From NCBI RefSeq assembly GCF_015207505.1, contig NZ_JADEWT010000023.1, positions 1-62,331 of the forward strand: a stretch of 62,331 nucleotides of DNA. Direction: 5' to 3'. The stretch is from Tychonema sp. LEGE 06208 (GTDB lineage Bacteria > Cyanobacteriota > Cyanobacteriia > Cyanobacteriales > Microcoleaceae). The notes below the pieces were generated by a model. The model did not search any database. It saw nothing but the letters and a program-made list of their open reading frames with translations, and was not told where the DNA came from. This document shows, in pieces, positions 8,545-18,311 of the stretch (position 1 is its first letter; each line of letters opens with the position of its first letter). Made by a program: the position numbers and the translations under genes.

Positions 8545-10092
8545 TCAAGCAAAGCGAGGCAAAATCTGTGCTGGCGAAGACTGTAGAAGCGGAATCTCGA
8601 TCGCAAATTCGGTTCCTTTTCCCGGTTCCGAAACGCACTTCAATTCGCCGCCGTGTTGGTTGACAACAACTTCATAGCTAATCGATAGTCCCAAACCAGT
8701 TCCTTTACCGACCGGCTTCGTAGTAAAGAAAGGGTCAAACAACCGCTTCCGAACAGCTTCTGTCATTCCCGGGCCGTTGTCAAAAATTCTAATTATTACC
8801 TTTTTTTCCTCGGTTAATTCCGTGCATATCCGAATAGTAGGAGTTAGGTAAGTAGAGTTATTAATTGAGGATGTAGTGTTTGTTTTGTAATGACTTGGCT
8901 CGCATACTTGCGAAGAGTGATGGCTTTTTTTTTCAAAATTTTCGTGTTTGTTACACTCAACTATAGCGTAAATAGCATTAACTAAAATATTCATAAATAC
9001 CTGATTTAGCTGTCCGGGATAGCACTGCACCAGCGGCAAATCGCTGTATTCTTTATGAATGGCGATCGCCTCCTGGCCCGGTTTGCCTTTAAGCTGGCTT
9101 TGCAAAAGCATAATCGTGTTGTTGATACCGTCGTGAATGTTGACCAGCTTCATTTCGGCCTCGTCTAACCGGCAAAAATTCCGCAGCGACAAAACGATAT
9201 CGCGCACTCTTTCTGCACCTTGCTGCATGGAATTTAATACTTTCGGCAAATCTTCCAGCAAATAATCGAGTTCGATTTTTGCTGATTCCGCTTCAATGGC
9301 TGGGATGGATTCGGAACTGTGCTGCTGGTAGAGATAAAGCATCCGTATTAAACATTCAGTATACTCTTTCGCGTGGTGTACATTGCTGTATATAAAGCCG
9401 ATCGGATTGTTGATTTCGTGAGCTACTCCTGCTACCAACTGCCCCAAAGAAGACATTTTTTCTGTTTGAATTAGTTGAGTTTGAGTGCGCTGAAGTTCCA
9501 GCAGAGCAAGTTCGAGCTGTTGGGCTTGATGCCTTAATTGTGCTTGGGATTCGCGCATCGCTACGGTTGCTAACTCGTGAATTTGCAACTGAGAAAGCAG
9601 CAATTCGTGCACGTCTAAAAGTTTGTAATTTTCCGGCTCTACCTGCACTACAATGGGTTCGTGGATTAGTTGTGGCGATCGCTCCAAAGACTGCCGCACT
9701 GCCGTCATAATTGAGGTTTCGCGATCGAGAACCAACATATCAGTTTTAGTAAAGCGGTAGAGTATCAACAAAGGCTGTTGAGAAAATAACTCCAAACTGT
9801 AGGGGCGGCTCATATGTTCAAAAAAACGCCGGCGCGAAATCATCCCTATAAACTTTCCTTGCTGAGTGATGATAATGCCGGGAAGTAAAGGGTTTGCTTG
9901 AAAAATTTGAGAAACTTCGTCACCCACACAGTCAGACTCTAGAAGAAAATCGTACAGAGTTAATTCTTGTAGAGTCGATCGCAAACCAAGCGGCGATTTA
10001 AGGGGACTCAACCCGTCAGTTTCATACACTGCTCCCTCCTTTGGTAATTGGCAGTTGTGGTTGGCTGCTGGAGTATTGCGTACTATTTGCAC
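8545..10092 (-). CDS. Sensor histidine kinase with N-terminal CBS-like region
   Basis: The 515-residue protein lacks membrane helices. Residues about 30-175 resemble a paired CBS region, with PGIIITQQGKFIGMISRRRF. A coiled coil (about 180-210) leads to the phosphoacceptor box LGQLVAGVAHEINNPIGF. The ATPase domain has N-box residues QVFMNILVNAIYAI and G-boxes RIFDNGPGMTE and GKGTGLGLSIS. A Ser/Thr/Asn-rich insert (about 390-420) splits the N box from the G1 box. It would autophosphorylate on His, but no response regulator is adjacent. The catalytic half closely resembles that of the kinase at 43144-46452, suggesting recent shared ancestry. Confidence 0.9.
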   Translation of the reverse strand: MQIVRNTPAANHNCQLPKEGAVYETDGLSPLKSPLGLRSTLQELTLYDFLLESDCVGDEVSQIFQANPLLPGIIITQQGKFIGMISRRRFFEHMSRPYSLELFSQQPLLILYRFTKTDMLVLDRETSIMTAVRQSLERSPQLIHEPIVVQVEPENYKLLDVHELLLSQLQIHELATVAMRESQAQLRHQAQQLELALLELQRTQTQLIQTEKMSSLGQLVAGVAHEINNPIGFIYSNVHHAKEYTECLIRMLYLYQQHSSESIPAIEAESAKIELDYLLEDLPKVLNSMQQGAERVRDIVLSLRNFCRLDEAEMKLVNIHDGINNTIMLLQSQLKGKPGQEAIAIHKEYSDLPLVQCYPGQLNQVFMNILVNAIYAIVECNKHENFEKKSHHSSQVCEPSHYKTNTTSSINNSTYLTPTIRICTELTEEKKVIIRIFDNGPGMTEAVRKRLFDPFFTTKPVGKGTGLGLSISYEVVVNQHGGELKCVSEPGKGTEFAIEIPLLQSSPAQILPRFA

Positions 10093-10681
10093 TGCATTTT
10101 ATACTCTTTTTATAGTTGGGCAATCAACTCTACTCGGCTCGATCGCATATAGTTAATTCAGCAAGATTTTTTTTTTGCTTAAATCGCCCTAATTTCACCC
10201 GAAACGATATTGCAGGTTAGATTAATTTAACAGCAGACACCCCTTTGAAACCTGACTGTAGCAATTCTAAATCAATTTAAATAAGTGTTTCCCAGGAAGA
10301 GCCAGAGAACTGATGTCACTCGCTGCATTGCCTCGGGACGCAATTGGGTAGGCTTTTCCTCGCTCCAGAAGCGTTACTTTCGCTCGAACTGGTAACGAGT
10401 AGTCCTACAAATCCTGCAAGGATTACTATATTTAGTAAATTTCATCTATCCAAGATTCGACTAACCAGAATATAGCAGTTATAACTACCTTTAATTTTTC
10501 ATATAGTTAAAGGTAGTTCAGATTGATAGACATCCGCGACCCGATCCCGAAAATTGCCTATTACCCCTTACTGAAAATTATATGACAATCAGACAAGAGT
10601 AGCGACAAATCGAGAGCCGATCGCCCGCCGTGACAATTCAAGTAAAACCCGTTGCGGAGAATTGCCAAGAAATATCAACAG
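10093..10681. other. Gene-free region upstream of the histidine kinase
   Basis: This 590-bp stretch contains the presumed kinase promoter, a strong AT-rich hairpin (listed separately) and a run resembling the CGTTACCAGG-type repeats (about 10290-10400). I see no credible open frame or RNA gene. Confidence 0.5.
10483..10518. repeat. Perfect 12-bp stem-loop
   Basis: AACTACCTTTAA (10483-10494) and TTAAAGGTAGTT (10507-10518) are exact inverted repeats around a 12-nt loop. It could stop transcripts or be an operator. It is not followed by a T-run. Confidence 0.6.
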
Positions 10682-12513
10682 TCATTTGGTTTCGCACAAA
10701 TGCCGATCGCTCTCAACACCGGGATTGTATCGCAGGTAGTCTTCCAGCCAGCCACAGCCGACTGCGACCAATTTGTCAAGTTCCACAGATTCTACTTTAG
10801 CAGGCTCAAGAGTCCAAAGCTTCACCGACGCACCTTTGCCGGCAGATGCTAAAGTTGTGCGATCGCCACGAAAACTCACACTCCATACATCCGCTCGATT
10901 TCCCTGAAAAATCTGCAGCAAAGTACCATCTCGCCGCCAAACTCTCACATTACCGTCCGTGCTGCCCCCTGCGATCGACTTGCTGTCGGCGCTCCAAGCA
11001 ACAGATCCCCAACCTGCGGTAGAATCGGCTATAGTTTGGAGCAACTTGCCATCGGTGTTCCAGAGTTTCACAGTCCAATCGTGACTCGCCGAAGCAATCA
11101 TCTCGCCGTCGGGAGAAAAATTGCAGCCCCAAACTTCAACTCCAGGTCCCAAAAGAGTTTTCTTAACTCGAAACTCTGTTTTCCCGCTGCGTTTCCAAAG
11201 TTTCACAGTTCGATCCTGACTGGTGGAAACCAAAAGATTGCCGTCGGGACTGAACCTGACTGATGTTACCGGTCTAGTATGTCCTGTTAAAGTCTGCAGC
11301 AAAACGCCGCCTGCACTCCAAATCTTAACAGTGCGATCGGAACTTGCACTAGCAATTAGCTGAGAATCAGGACTAAAACTCGCACTCCAAACTAAATCTT
11401 CACGTCCTTTCAAAATTTGCTGCAAAGTTCCGTATCTGCGCCAAATTCTGACAGTTTTATCAAAACTTGTAGAAGCAATTAACTGACTGTCTGGACTGAA
11501 AACCACCTCAGTAATTGACTTGCTGTGTCCCGGCAAACTCAAAATTAACTTACCGTTCGGCTGAAAAACTTTCACCATAAAATTGTCACTCGCACTCGCA
11601 ATCAACTTGCCATCCTGGCTGAAATCAACCCTGTGTCCGTTAAAAAAATGATTGCGTTCTCGGACTGCAGTGAACGTTGGGTGCAGTATATTAACCGTAT
11701 CTGTTTTTAGCGCTGGAGAAACTTCTATTTACGGCAATTTTTTGGCGCTGCTGACGGCTGCGATTAAAGCTCCTAGCTGGAGAAGTTGAGGGAGAAGTTG
11801 AGGGAGAGAATGCTGTCAATTTCGTCGATAAAAATGACGCTCGGACGATCGCTCGCAGGAAGCAATACTTGTTCGATAAATTCATTTAATCGGAGGACTG
11901 GCGGCAAATGTTCTCGCTCGCGCCACCAATTCCTGACATTCATTTTTATTTTTAAGCTGTGGGCGAGAGTAGCTGTAAAGCCCGCATACCACTGGAGGGG
12001 AGTTATTTAGGCGGTGCCAATTCCCGTGATGTCAACAAGTGAGCAGGCGGTATTTTCGGCTTGCAAGCGGCGTGCTGTTTGCACCCGCAAACTCGATTTT
12101 CCCATTTGCCGCCCGGTGAGCGCGTAGCAAAATTCGCCTGCTTTTAATGCGTCGTAAAGTTCGCGATCTGCCGCTCTGGTGACGTAGGTAGGAGCATTCG
12201 CCGGCCAACTTCCGCCAACTTGATATTCAAATTCTGTAGCTGTCAAATCGGACAAGGCCAATAAAGGGGAAGCAGAAGCAATTAATTGTATTTTACCTAA
12301 CTTTTCCTCAAGTTCAACTTCTCTTTGAGGAATTTGATTTTGTTGGGATAATCGGGCGGTGATAATTACTTCTTTTTTCCCTTGATTTTAGGCAATTCTC
12401 ATGAGAAACTCTAAGATATTCATGGGATGAATGTCTGGGGGCTGGGTTTTGTTTGGTATCGCCCGCTTGTTAGAGAGAAAGGACATTTGAGGAAAGTAAG
12501 CGAGGGTTTCCAT
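10682..12513 (-). pseudogene. Decayed AAA-like (AAA_35)/WD40 repeat gene
   Basis: Reading the minus strand from an ATG at 12513, one frame encodes METLAYFPQMSFLSNKRA and then a TAA at 12388-12390. It continues in frame through the AAA-like start EFEYQVGGSWPANAPTY and the Walker A-containing GRQMGKSSLRV, meets a second TAA at 12007-12009, and goes on with TPLQWYAGF and the Walker B segment SVIFIDEIDSILSL. After about 11790 the AAA domain is deleted. The frame resumes near 11727 with SPALKTDTVN and VRERN, typical of the linker before WD40 repeats. Seven WD40 repeats and the family C-terminus (about 11605-10682, GCGWLEDYLRYNP) remain. The WD40 part alone looks like a 307-residue gene but begins with TTG inside a repeat. 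Intact relatives are large presumed signalling or defence STAND-like proteins. Confidence 0.8.
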
Positions 12514-12951
12514 GTGCGGTTTGCCAAACGAGATGTGTTAAGTATATAAACGGTGGGGCGATCGCACTTTCAGTACAATGTCACTATTTCAACCTGTACA
12601 TCCGCTGACTCTCTAATTCTGAGTGGGTGAATATCTCTACAATCCTTTGGCTGTCTGGGTTAGAAGTGTTTTAATGTAGGGGCGCGCCGGCCGGCAATCT
12701 GCAGACAGTTAGCGTATTGGCACAAGCCAAGGGGAACGGAGGAGAGTTTGTTGCTTGTTGCTTTTTCCTCTCGGCAGAATCGAGCCACCGGAAGACGGAT
12801 TTTGGGCGATCGCCCTCAAAGATGAAGAGAAAAAATAGAGCCAGCCGCAGCAATATCAACCAAAAGAATGATTCACAGACAAAAAGTTGCGTGTTATCTT
12901 TACTAGATACTTCATATACAAAAATAATTTTACCTAAAAGGAGAGCAAAAA
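12514..12951. other. Gap upstream of the DUF4342 gene
   Basis: The 440 bp contain two HIP1-like GCGATCGC sites and the leader of the DUF4342 gene. Open frames here are short and look non-coding. The promoter of the downstream gene probably lies in the AT-rich last 100 bp. Confidence 0.4.
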
Positions 12952-13350
12952 ATGGAAACACCTACAGATCGCATACAAGAACCGGTGGGGACAAGAGAAC
13001 TCGAATCAACACCTGTCTCTAAAACAGTTTCGGCGCAAAAAGTGGCTGAGGTTAACTTTGAAACGACTCCTTTAGAAACACCTGCTTATGCTCAGCAGAA
13101 AGTTACCGTCGAAGAGTTGAAGATTAACGGCAACGATTTGGTTGCTAAGGTTAAAGAACTGATTCACGAAGGCAATATCCGCCGCATCATTATCAAAAAT
13201 GAAGAAGGACGGATTTTGGTAGAAGTCCCTCTGACGGTGGGAGTAGTCGGCGGAGTTATCGGTGCGGCTTTGTTTCCTGTGATTGCAGCAGTAGGTGCGA
13301 TCGGTGCATTAGTCGCTCACTTGACTATCATCATTGAAAGAACGGATTAA
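12952..13350 (+). CDS. DUF4342 domain protein
   Basis: The 132-residue protein has an unstructured N-terminus (about 1-45). Residues about 48-132 form a DUF4342 domain: QKVTVEELKINGNDLVAKV, IIIKNEEGRILVEVPL, and a Gly/Ala-rich hydrophobic hairpin that probably inserts in a membrane, ending IIIERTD. The function of DUF4342 is unknown; in other bacteria it is found on small membrane-associated proteins. A strong Shine-Dalgarno AAAGGAGAG lies 7 nt before the ATG, unusual in this window and consistent with high expression. It is monocistronic, with a GGCGGTTTCAACCGCC hairpin just downstream. Confidence 0.85.
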   Translation: METPTDRIQEPVGTRELESTPVSKTVSAQKVAEVNFETTPLETPAYAQQKVTVEELKINGNDLVAKVKELIHEGNIRRIIIKNEEGRILVEVPLTVGVVGGVIGAALFPVIAAVGAIGALVAHLTIIIERTD

Positions 13351-13374
13351 AAAAAATCAGCGGTGAGAAGACCG

Positions 13375-13430
13375 GGCGGTTTCAACCGCCGTCTTCCTTT
13401 GATAAAATTTGGTTGAGGCCGCCGTCTGAT
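13375..13430. repeat. Family A hairpin between convergent genes
   Basis: GGCGGTTTCAACCGCC is a perfect 16-bp palindrome at about 13376-13391, followed by GTCTTCC and by a partial second copy (TTGAGGCCGCCGTCT). It sits between the convergent DUF4342 and HD-like genes and may double as a terminator. Confidence 0.75.
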
Positions 13431-13437
13431 CTATACC

Positions 13438-14823
13438 CTAAGAAACAGCTTGGTGAGCTAGCTTAACTTTCCCTAAAGCCATCTTCCTGCTGTCAAAGAG
13501 TTTCATAACTCCCGAAGAAATGGTGTCGATGACATCAGGAGCGCAGTAAGACAGAAACTCTTCCGACGTAATACGCTCTGCAAAAAAATCTTGAGCTTTC
13601 TTCAGGAAGTTTTCAGTTTCAGCAAAGCCGATAGATTTGATAATAAAGGTAGCTACGGGGGAGTTTTTAATATCATAGGGAGATTCTTGATTGCGTCCTA
13701 TTGCTAACAAATCTAAAACCTCTTTTTCTAACTGACTTTCTAAGGGGTAGGCGATTTGTCGGCTGGGCAAATAATCCTCTAGAACCGATGTTTTAAATCC
13801 GGGTGCGCGAAGTTCTCCCATCATGGTTGAAAGGGGAATGTCGCGGCCCAAACGGTAGGAAAGAGCTTCTAAGATGGCGATGGTAATTAGTTTGATTCCG
13901 AGATAAAGTTTGGCAGCGGCGATATTTTTTCGTGTTTGGGCGATCGTGTAAGCGTAGGTTTCATCGTCCGGTTCTTGCATAAACTGCTGGAAAACGAGTT
14001 CGGGTTTGAGGAAGTTTAAAAATCCTTCCATTTTTTGCAGAGACCTGCGATATCCGGCAACAGTATAGGAATTGACATTGCTCAATTCGTGGTTGGTTTC
14101 CGGCATTAAGTTCCAGGTATTGTCTAAGAAGTTAGAGGAATTTGGAGAGGCAAAATTCTCTACATCCCGATTTGCTAACCTCACAGAACGCTTGACAATT
14201 TCGACAGTTTCGGCATCAGTCCATCCGAAATCAAAATCGCGATTTACAATTACCAACCGCTGGTGCAAAAGTTCGATCGCGCTGAAACCCAAGGGCGAAA
14301 CCGGACGAAAAGGAATAGTAGCTTCGATGCAGGCGGAGATTTCGGCGATCGTACTAGCTGGCAAAAAAGGCTCTAAAGATTTGGCAGCAATCACGGCGCT
14401 CAAAAATTCGTTTTGGCCGCCAAAGGGCGAGAGAGCCTTACCGGGAAGGAACCCAAAGACACTGGCCACAAGCTGATACATGGTATCGTCGGGCAGTTCG
14501 GTTTCATCTTTAATAATTAACTGCGATCGCACTTCTTTGACAAAAGGACAAAGGGCGCTGCTAATATTGAAACTTACGCCCTGATCGACTTGCACGTACA
14601 CGAGGTCGTGAAATAGCGCAGCCAGCACCTCTACCGGATCGACTGACCCCCCGACCTCAAAAATATGTTCCGACGTGTGAAAGTAGCGCCAAGGCCCTCT
14701 CATGGTTTGAATGATTAACTCAGCTATCTGTTCGAGCTTCGGAATGTCTGCTCGACCTCCCAATTGCTCGATCGACGTGACTAAGCAATCCAAACACCGT
14801 TTTTGTTCTCCCAAAAGCTCCAT
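13438..14823 (-). CDS. HD-superfamily-like conserved protein
   Basis: The 461-residue soluble protein has His49 and His53 (RYFHTSEHIFEV) and an His72-Asp73 pair (LAALFHDLVYV), the spacing of metal-binding HD-domain phosphohydrolases. No GTPase or GAF partner domain is present. The C-terminal 200 residues are helical with no recognised motif. I recall full-length homologues in several filamentous cyanobacteria annotated as hypothetical. A possible role is nucleotide or second-messenger hydrolysis, but the third metal ligand is not certain. The ATG at 14823 precedes a well-formed N-terminal helix. It is monocistronic. Confidence 0.65.
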   Translation of the reverse strand: MELLGEQKRCLDCLVTSIEQLGGRADIPKLEQIAELIIQTMRGPWRYFHTSEHIFEVGGSVDPVEVLAALFHDLVYVQVDQGVSFNISSALCPFVKEVRSQLIIKDETELPDDTMYQLVASVFGFLPGKALSPFGGQNEFLSAVIAAKSLEPFLPASTIAEISACIEATIPFRPVSPLGFSAIELLHQRLVIVNRDFDFGWTDAETVEIVKRSVRLANRDVENFASPNSSNFLDNTWNLMPETNHELSNVNSYTVAGYRRSLQKMEGFLNFLKPELVFQQFMQEPDDETYAYTIAQTRKNIAAAKLYLGIKLITIAILEALSYRLGRDIPLSTMMGELRAPGFKTSVLEDYLPSRQIAYPLESQLEKEVLDLLAIGRNQESPYDIKNSPVATFIIKSIGFAETENFLKKAQDFFAERITSEEFLSYCAPDVIDTISSGVMKLFDSRKMALGKVKLAHQAVS

Positions 14824-15522
14824 TTACGCACCTCCAGTGCATTCCCTGATTGTCTTGGACGCTTATTGCATGGTATCAAAACACGCTGCGATCGTGCCAT
14901 TGCTTTTGGCTCAAAAATTTCAGCTCGCGGGAGAGAGTCCGAGTCCGAGAGAGTCCGAGGGGGAGAGTCCGAGAGTGCCAGGGGGATAGTCACAGAGGAC
15001 AGGGGAAAGGGGGAAACAGGCGAATTAAAAAATTAAAGTTTGGCGGCGAATGACCAAGTATGGCGATCGGTATCATGAGTAACAGGAGATTCGATCGGTG
15101 AGTTAATAACCGCCAATTGGCGAAATCTCAAAAAAAATCAAATTTCTAATAGCAATTATCAAAACTCGTGCAACAGTATTGGTAGGGTTGGTCGTACAAA
15201 GACAGCTTTGCACCTCAGATTATTTCTATTCAATATTGCTACACAACAATTGTCGGATTTGTTTTCACCAGCCCGGAGAGCGCTGGTGCGGCTCTGTGAG
15301 ATTGTCGATGGTGAGGGGAGGGATTGATAGCAAGGGACGCGCCCTGCAGGCTCAAAAAAATCGACTTTCCCTCCAAAAACTCCCCGATCGAGCGGCCGAG
15401 CAAAAACCAAGTTTTTAGCTTCCGGGCCCAGCGATCGATTTTCACCTTTTAGAGAGATGCAAAAAGTCGCCCGATCGCTACACTATTAACTAGGAACTCA
15501 GCAATTTGGGAGACTAGGCGGC
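14824..15522. other. 700-bp gene-free region upstream of two divergent genes
   Basis: This contains a purine-rich direct repeat (GAGAGTCCGAG x4, 14932-14975) and a hairpin CACCAGC/GCTGGTG with a short loop near 15269-15292. The AT-rich leader of the metallophosphoesterase gene makes up the rest. The frames that are open here have no recognisable products. The hairpin region might be a small RNA, but nothing identifies it. Confidence 0.4.
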
Positions 15523-17121
15523 GTGAAATTCGTGTCCGACCCGCGAATAACAGTCAAAATCAGCAAAATGAACGAGCGGGTGCGGTGGCAAGAACAGGCG
15601 ATAGTCGATCGGGCGATCGACCAAACTCGGATTGTTTTAGAAACTCAAACCAGCGACTCTCCAGAATTTTCATTTTTAGTCGCAGGGGACAGCGGCACGA
15701 GCAACCACCGCGGCCACAACCCGCAGCGGCAGATTGCCCAGCAAATGCTCTCGCAGCGGGAAACTTGCCGTTTCCTCCTCCACACGGGGGATGTAGTTTA
15801 TCTCGTCGGTTCCAGCGAATATTACTTGCAAAACTTTATTCGCCCCTACCGAGAATTTATCGTCGGCGGCGAGCATCCTTCTCGGATTGCTTACGATCGC
15901 ATGGTGTTTAACTTTCCGTTTTTGCCAGTACCGGGAAACCACGACTATTACGACTTGCCCGTAGTCTACGGCCTGCTGTCGGCAACAGCTTTGCCCCTGC
16001 GGAAGCTGTTGGGTAGCAAGTTGGATCTCGATGTCGGCTGGCACGGTTCCGATCGCGGAAATGCCTACGCCAAAGCATTTCTCGACTACCTGAGGGCTCA
16101 CAAATTGCCGGGAGAACTCGATCGCCACCTAGACACCCACTACACCGCCAGCACCAGCACAGGCCGCTGCATCCGCTACCAACCCGGAAGCTTTACCCGC
16201 TTACCCAACCGCTATTACACCTTCCGCAGCGGCGGCATCGACTTCTTCGCCCTCGACTCCAATACATTCAACGAACCCTTGCCGCTGCCGAAAACCAAAC
16301 AAGGCGACATTCGCCGCCGGAATTTGGAAATCGAGCGCCAGCAGTTGGAACAAGAAAAATTAGCAATGCTGGAAATGTGCGATCGGCTAAACCCCGAAAT
16401 TCCAGAAGAAGCCGAACAGCTAGACGACTTGAGCGCCAAATTAGCGCAAGTTGACGAAATGCTGATGGATATTGACAAACAACTGTCGCCCGACAAAACA
16501 GCCACCGATGTCGAACAGCTCGAATGGCTCGAAAGGCGACTGATTGACTCTTGGCGCGATTCAGACGTGCGGGGGCGGGTAATTTACCTGCACCATCCCC
16601 CCTACGTAACCGAGGCGACAAAGTGGAATCAAGCTCAAACTTTGGCCGTGCGGTTGCGGTTGCGCGAGGTACTCGACGGGGTGCGCGATGCAGTTGGAGA
16701 AGTGGCGCGGGGTCGTCCGCTAGTAGATTTGGTGCTGACCGGCCACGCCCACTGTCTGGAACACCTGAAGACTGGGGATACCGGACACGGCGACTCTGGG
16801 ATTAATTGGATTGTTTGCGGGGGAAGCGGTCACAGCCTGCGCCGCCAGCGCCCGGAAGGCCCGGTGTTGGAGGAACCATCGAGTCCTGAAGCTTATCGAT
16901 TGGGGCGCGAACCGGGTGTCAAAACCGCCGGCCGGCGGGTAGCGGAATCTTTGCTATTTGTCGGCCGCAGCGGTCAAGGTTCCCACAAACGCCGTCCTTA
17001 TTCGTGTTTGCGGATTGATGTTCTTGACGGGACTCCCCCCAAGTTCCGAGTCACACCTTTGGTTGTGGAACGATTTGAGGGCAAATGGCAGGATATCGCG
17101 ATCGAACCTTTTGTGATTTAA
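15523..17121 (+). CDS. Calcineurin-like metallophosphoesterase
   Basis: The 532-residue protein carries the metallophosphoesterase motifs in order: FLVAGDSGTSNHRG (about 50-63), LLHTGDVVY, VPGNHDYYD, FALDSN, IYLHHPPY and LTGHAHCLEH. A Glu/Gln-rich coiled-coil insert (about 265-330) interrupts the catalytic domain between the LDSN and HHPP motifs. The natural substrate is unknown. There is no signal peptide. Initiation at GTG 15523 keeps the KFVSDPRITVKI segment that I associate with this cyanobacterial family; the ATG at 15568 is the alternative. Confidence 0.85.
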   Translation: MKFVSDPRITVKISKMNERVRWQEQAIVDRAIDQTRIVLETQTSDSPEFSFLVAGDSGTSNHRGHNPQRQIAQQMLSQRETCRFLLHTGDVVYLVGSSEYYLQNFIRPYREFIVGGEHPSRIAYDRMVFNFPFLPVPGNHDYYDLPVVYGLLSATALPLRKLLGSKLDLDVGWHGSDRGNAYAKAFLDYLRAHKLPGELDRHLDTHYTASTSTGRCIRYQPGSFTRLPNRYYTFRSGGIDFFALDSNTFNEPLPLPKTKQGDIRRRNLEIERQQLEQEKLAMLEMCDRLNPEIPEEAEQLDDLSAKLAQVDEMLMDIDKQLSPDKTATDVEQLEWLERRLIDSWRDSDVRGRVIYLHHPPYVTEATKWNQAQTLAVRLRLREVLDGVRDAVGEVARGRPLVDLVLTGHAHCLEHLKTGDTGHGDSGINWIVCGGSGHSLRRQRPEGPVLEEPSSPEAYRLGREPGVKTAGRRVAESLLFVGRSGQGSHKRRPYSCLRIDVLDGTPPKFRVTPLVVERFEGKWQDIAIEPFVI

Positions 17122-17333
17122 CTTCGTTTCTACGTTCGATCGTTCCGACTTGGGTGCTCAGACTTTTATGAAAAACTGAGTCCGAACGATCGAACTAATT
17201 GCATTGTTGGCGATCGGGATCGAGTTTTGCCGAAGCAAAAAACTTAATTCCTAAGTTGGAAACTCGCAAAATTCTGTCTCGCACGGGAAAATTTTTAATC
17301 TTTTCACTCAACTTAATTCAGGAGAAAAATTCA

Positions 17334-18062
17334 ATGATTGCCAACTTAACCGCCACCGGTTGGGAAATTATTTATCACCGCGCCCACGCTTTGCTCGCCG
17401 CCCAAATTGGCGGACAGTGGAAGCGCTCGAAATCTCCGATTCGCCTCTACGAAACCATAGCCGCGATTTCCCACCACGACGATTTAGAAAAAGAGTGGGA
17501 AGAACATATTTTGACTCAAGCCGGCGCGCCCTTTGATTTTACCTTGGACACAGAAACTTCAGTGCCTAAAATGAAAGGATTGACTGAGACTTCTATATAT
17601 CGGGGGCGGTGGGTAGCAATGTTGACTTCCATGCACATGAGCTATCTGAATGAAGGAAAGCGGGGAGAGTCGAAGGAACTAAACGATTTTTTGGACGAAC
17701 AACTCGCCAACCAAAAAAAATGGCGCGAGGAGTTGAAGATTTCTAAAGAAGAGGCAGAATCAGCCTATGCTTTTTTCCAGTGGTGCGATCGGCTATCATT
17801 AATTCTGTGCAGCCGCGAGTTACCCGCCGGAGAACGAGCTTTAGAAATTAGTGTCGGCCCCGACGGAAAACGCTACGATATTCTACAGCACAGCAACGAA
17901 CTCGTAACTGTAACTCCTTGGCCTTTTGAAGACGATAAGTTTACGGTAAACGTCGAAGCGTGCCGCTTAGATAAAGTCAAGTTTGACAGCAATGAGGAAA
18001 TTAAAGAAGCGCTGGCAAAAGCTCCGCGCGAAGTGTTAGAATGGACTTTTGTCAAGTCTTAA
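17334..18062 (+). CDS. DUF3891 family protein
   Basis: The 242-residue protein fits DUF3891: GWEIIYHRAHALLAAQIGG at the N-terminus, AAISHHDD (about residue 45) and FFQWCDRLSLILC near residue 155. The His and Asp clusters suggest metal binding in an HD-like fold, but no reaction is known. The ATG at 17334 has a good GGAG Shine-Dalgarno 8 nt upstream, so I prefer it to an upstream start at 17199 that would add 45 unrelated residues. It stands alone. Confidence 0.82.
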   Translation: MIANLTATGWEIIYHRAHALLAAQIGGQWKRSKSPIRLYETIAAISHHDDLEKEWEEHILTQAGAPFDFTLDTETSVPKMKGLTETSIYRGRWVAMLTSMHMSYLNEGKRGESKELNDFLDEQLANQKKWREELKISKEEAESAYAFFQWCDRLSLILCSRELPAGERALEISVGPDGKRYDILQHSNELVTVTPWPFEDDKFTVNVEACRLDKVKFDSNEEIKEALAKAPREVLEWTFVKS

Positions 18063-18102
18063 TCAAACCTTTGAAAAATAGGTGAGGTTTGTTTTCGGAG
18101 TT

Positions 18103-18152
18103 GCTCGTTACCAGGAAGAGCCTGGTAATGCAGATGCTTTGGCTCTGCCTCC
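18103..18152. repeat. GCTCGTTACCAGG-type hairpin repeat
   Basis: TTACCAGG (18108-18115) and CCTGGTAA (18121-18128) form a perfect stem around AAGAG, followed by a second GCAGA..TCTGC stem. Weaker relatives are visible near 10290-10400. Confidence 0.65.
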
Positions 18153-18311
18153 TTCGATATGGCAACTTACAGGAGAGAAGACTGTAGAAGTTGTTTGAGT
18201 TATTAATTTTTCGATCCTAAGAGCGATTTAGGGGGTCGAAACTTCGATACAAACGGAAAAACGATGATTTCAGTTCAGCCATTACCTATTACCAATTACT
18301 GATTATCAACT

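Noticed and set aside
10682..11605. A complete 307-residue WD40 gene
   Set aside because: The start is a TTG inside a WD40 repeat, and the same frame extends upstream into conserved linker and AAA-like sequence.
14932..14990. GAGAGTCCGAG repeats as a coding region
   Set aside because: The repeat is open in several frames with low-complexity products and no start or family match.
15269..15292. Hammerhead ribozyme or riboswitch in the gap before the metallophosphoesterase
   Set aside because: Only a simple CACCAGC/GCTGGTG hairpin is seen; the conserved core of known ribozymes or riboswitches is absent.
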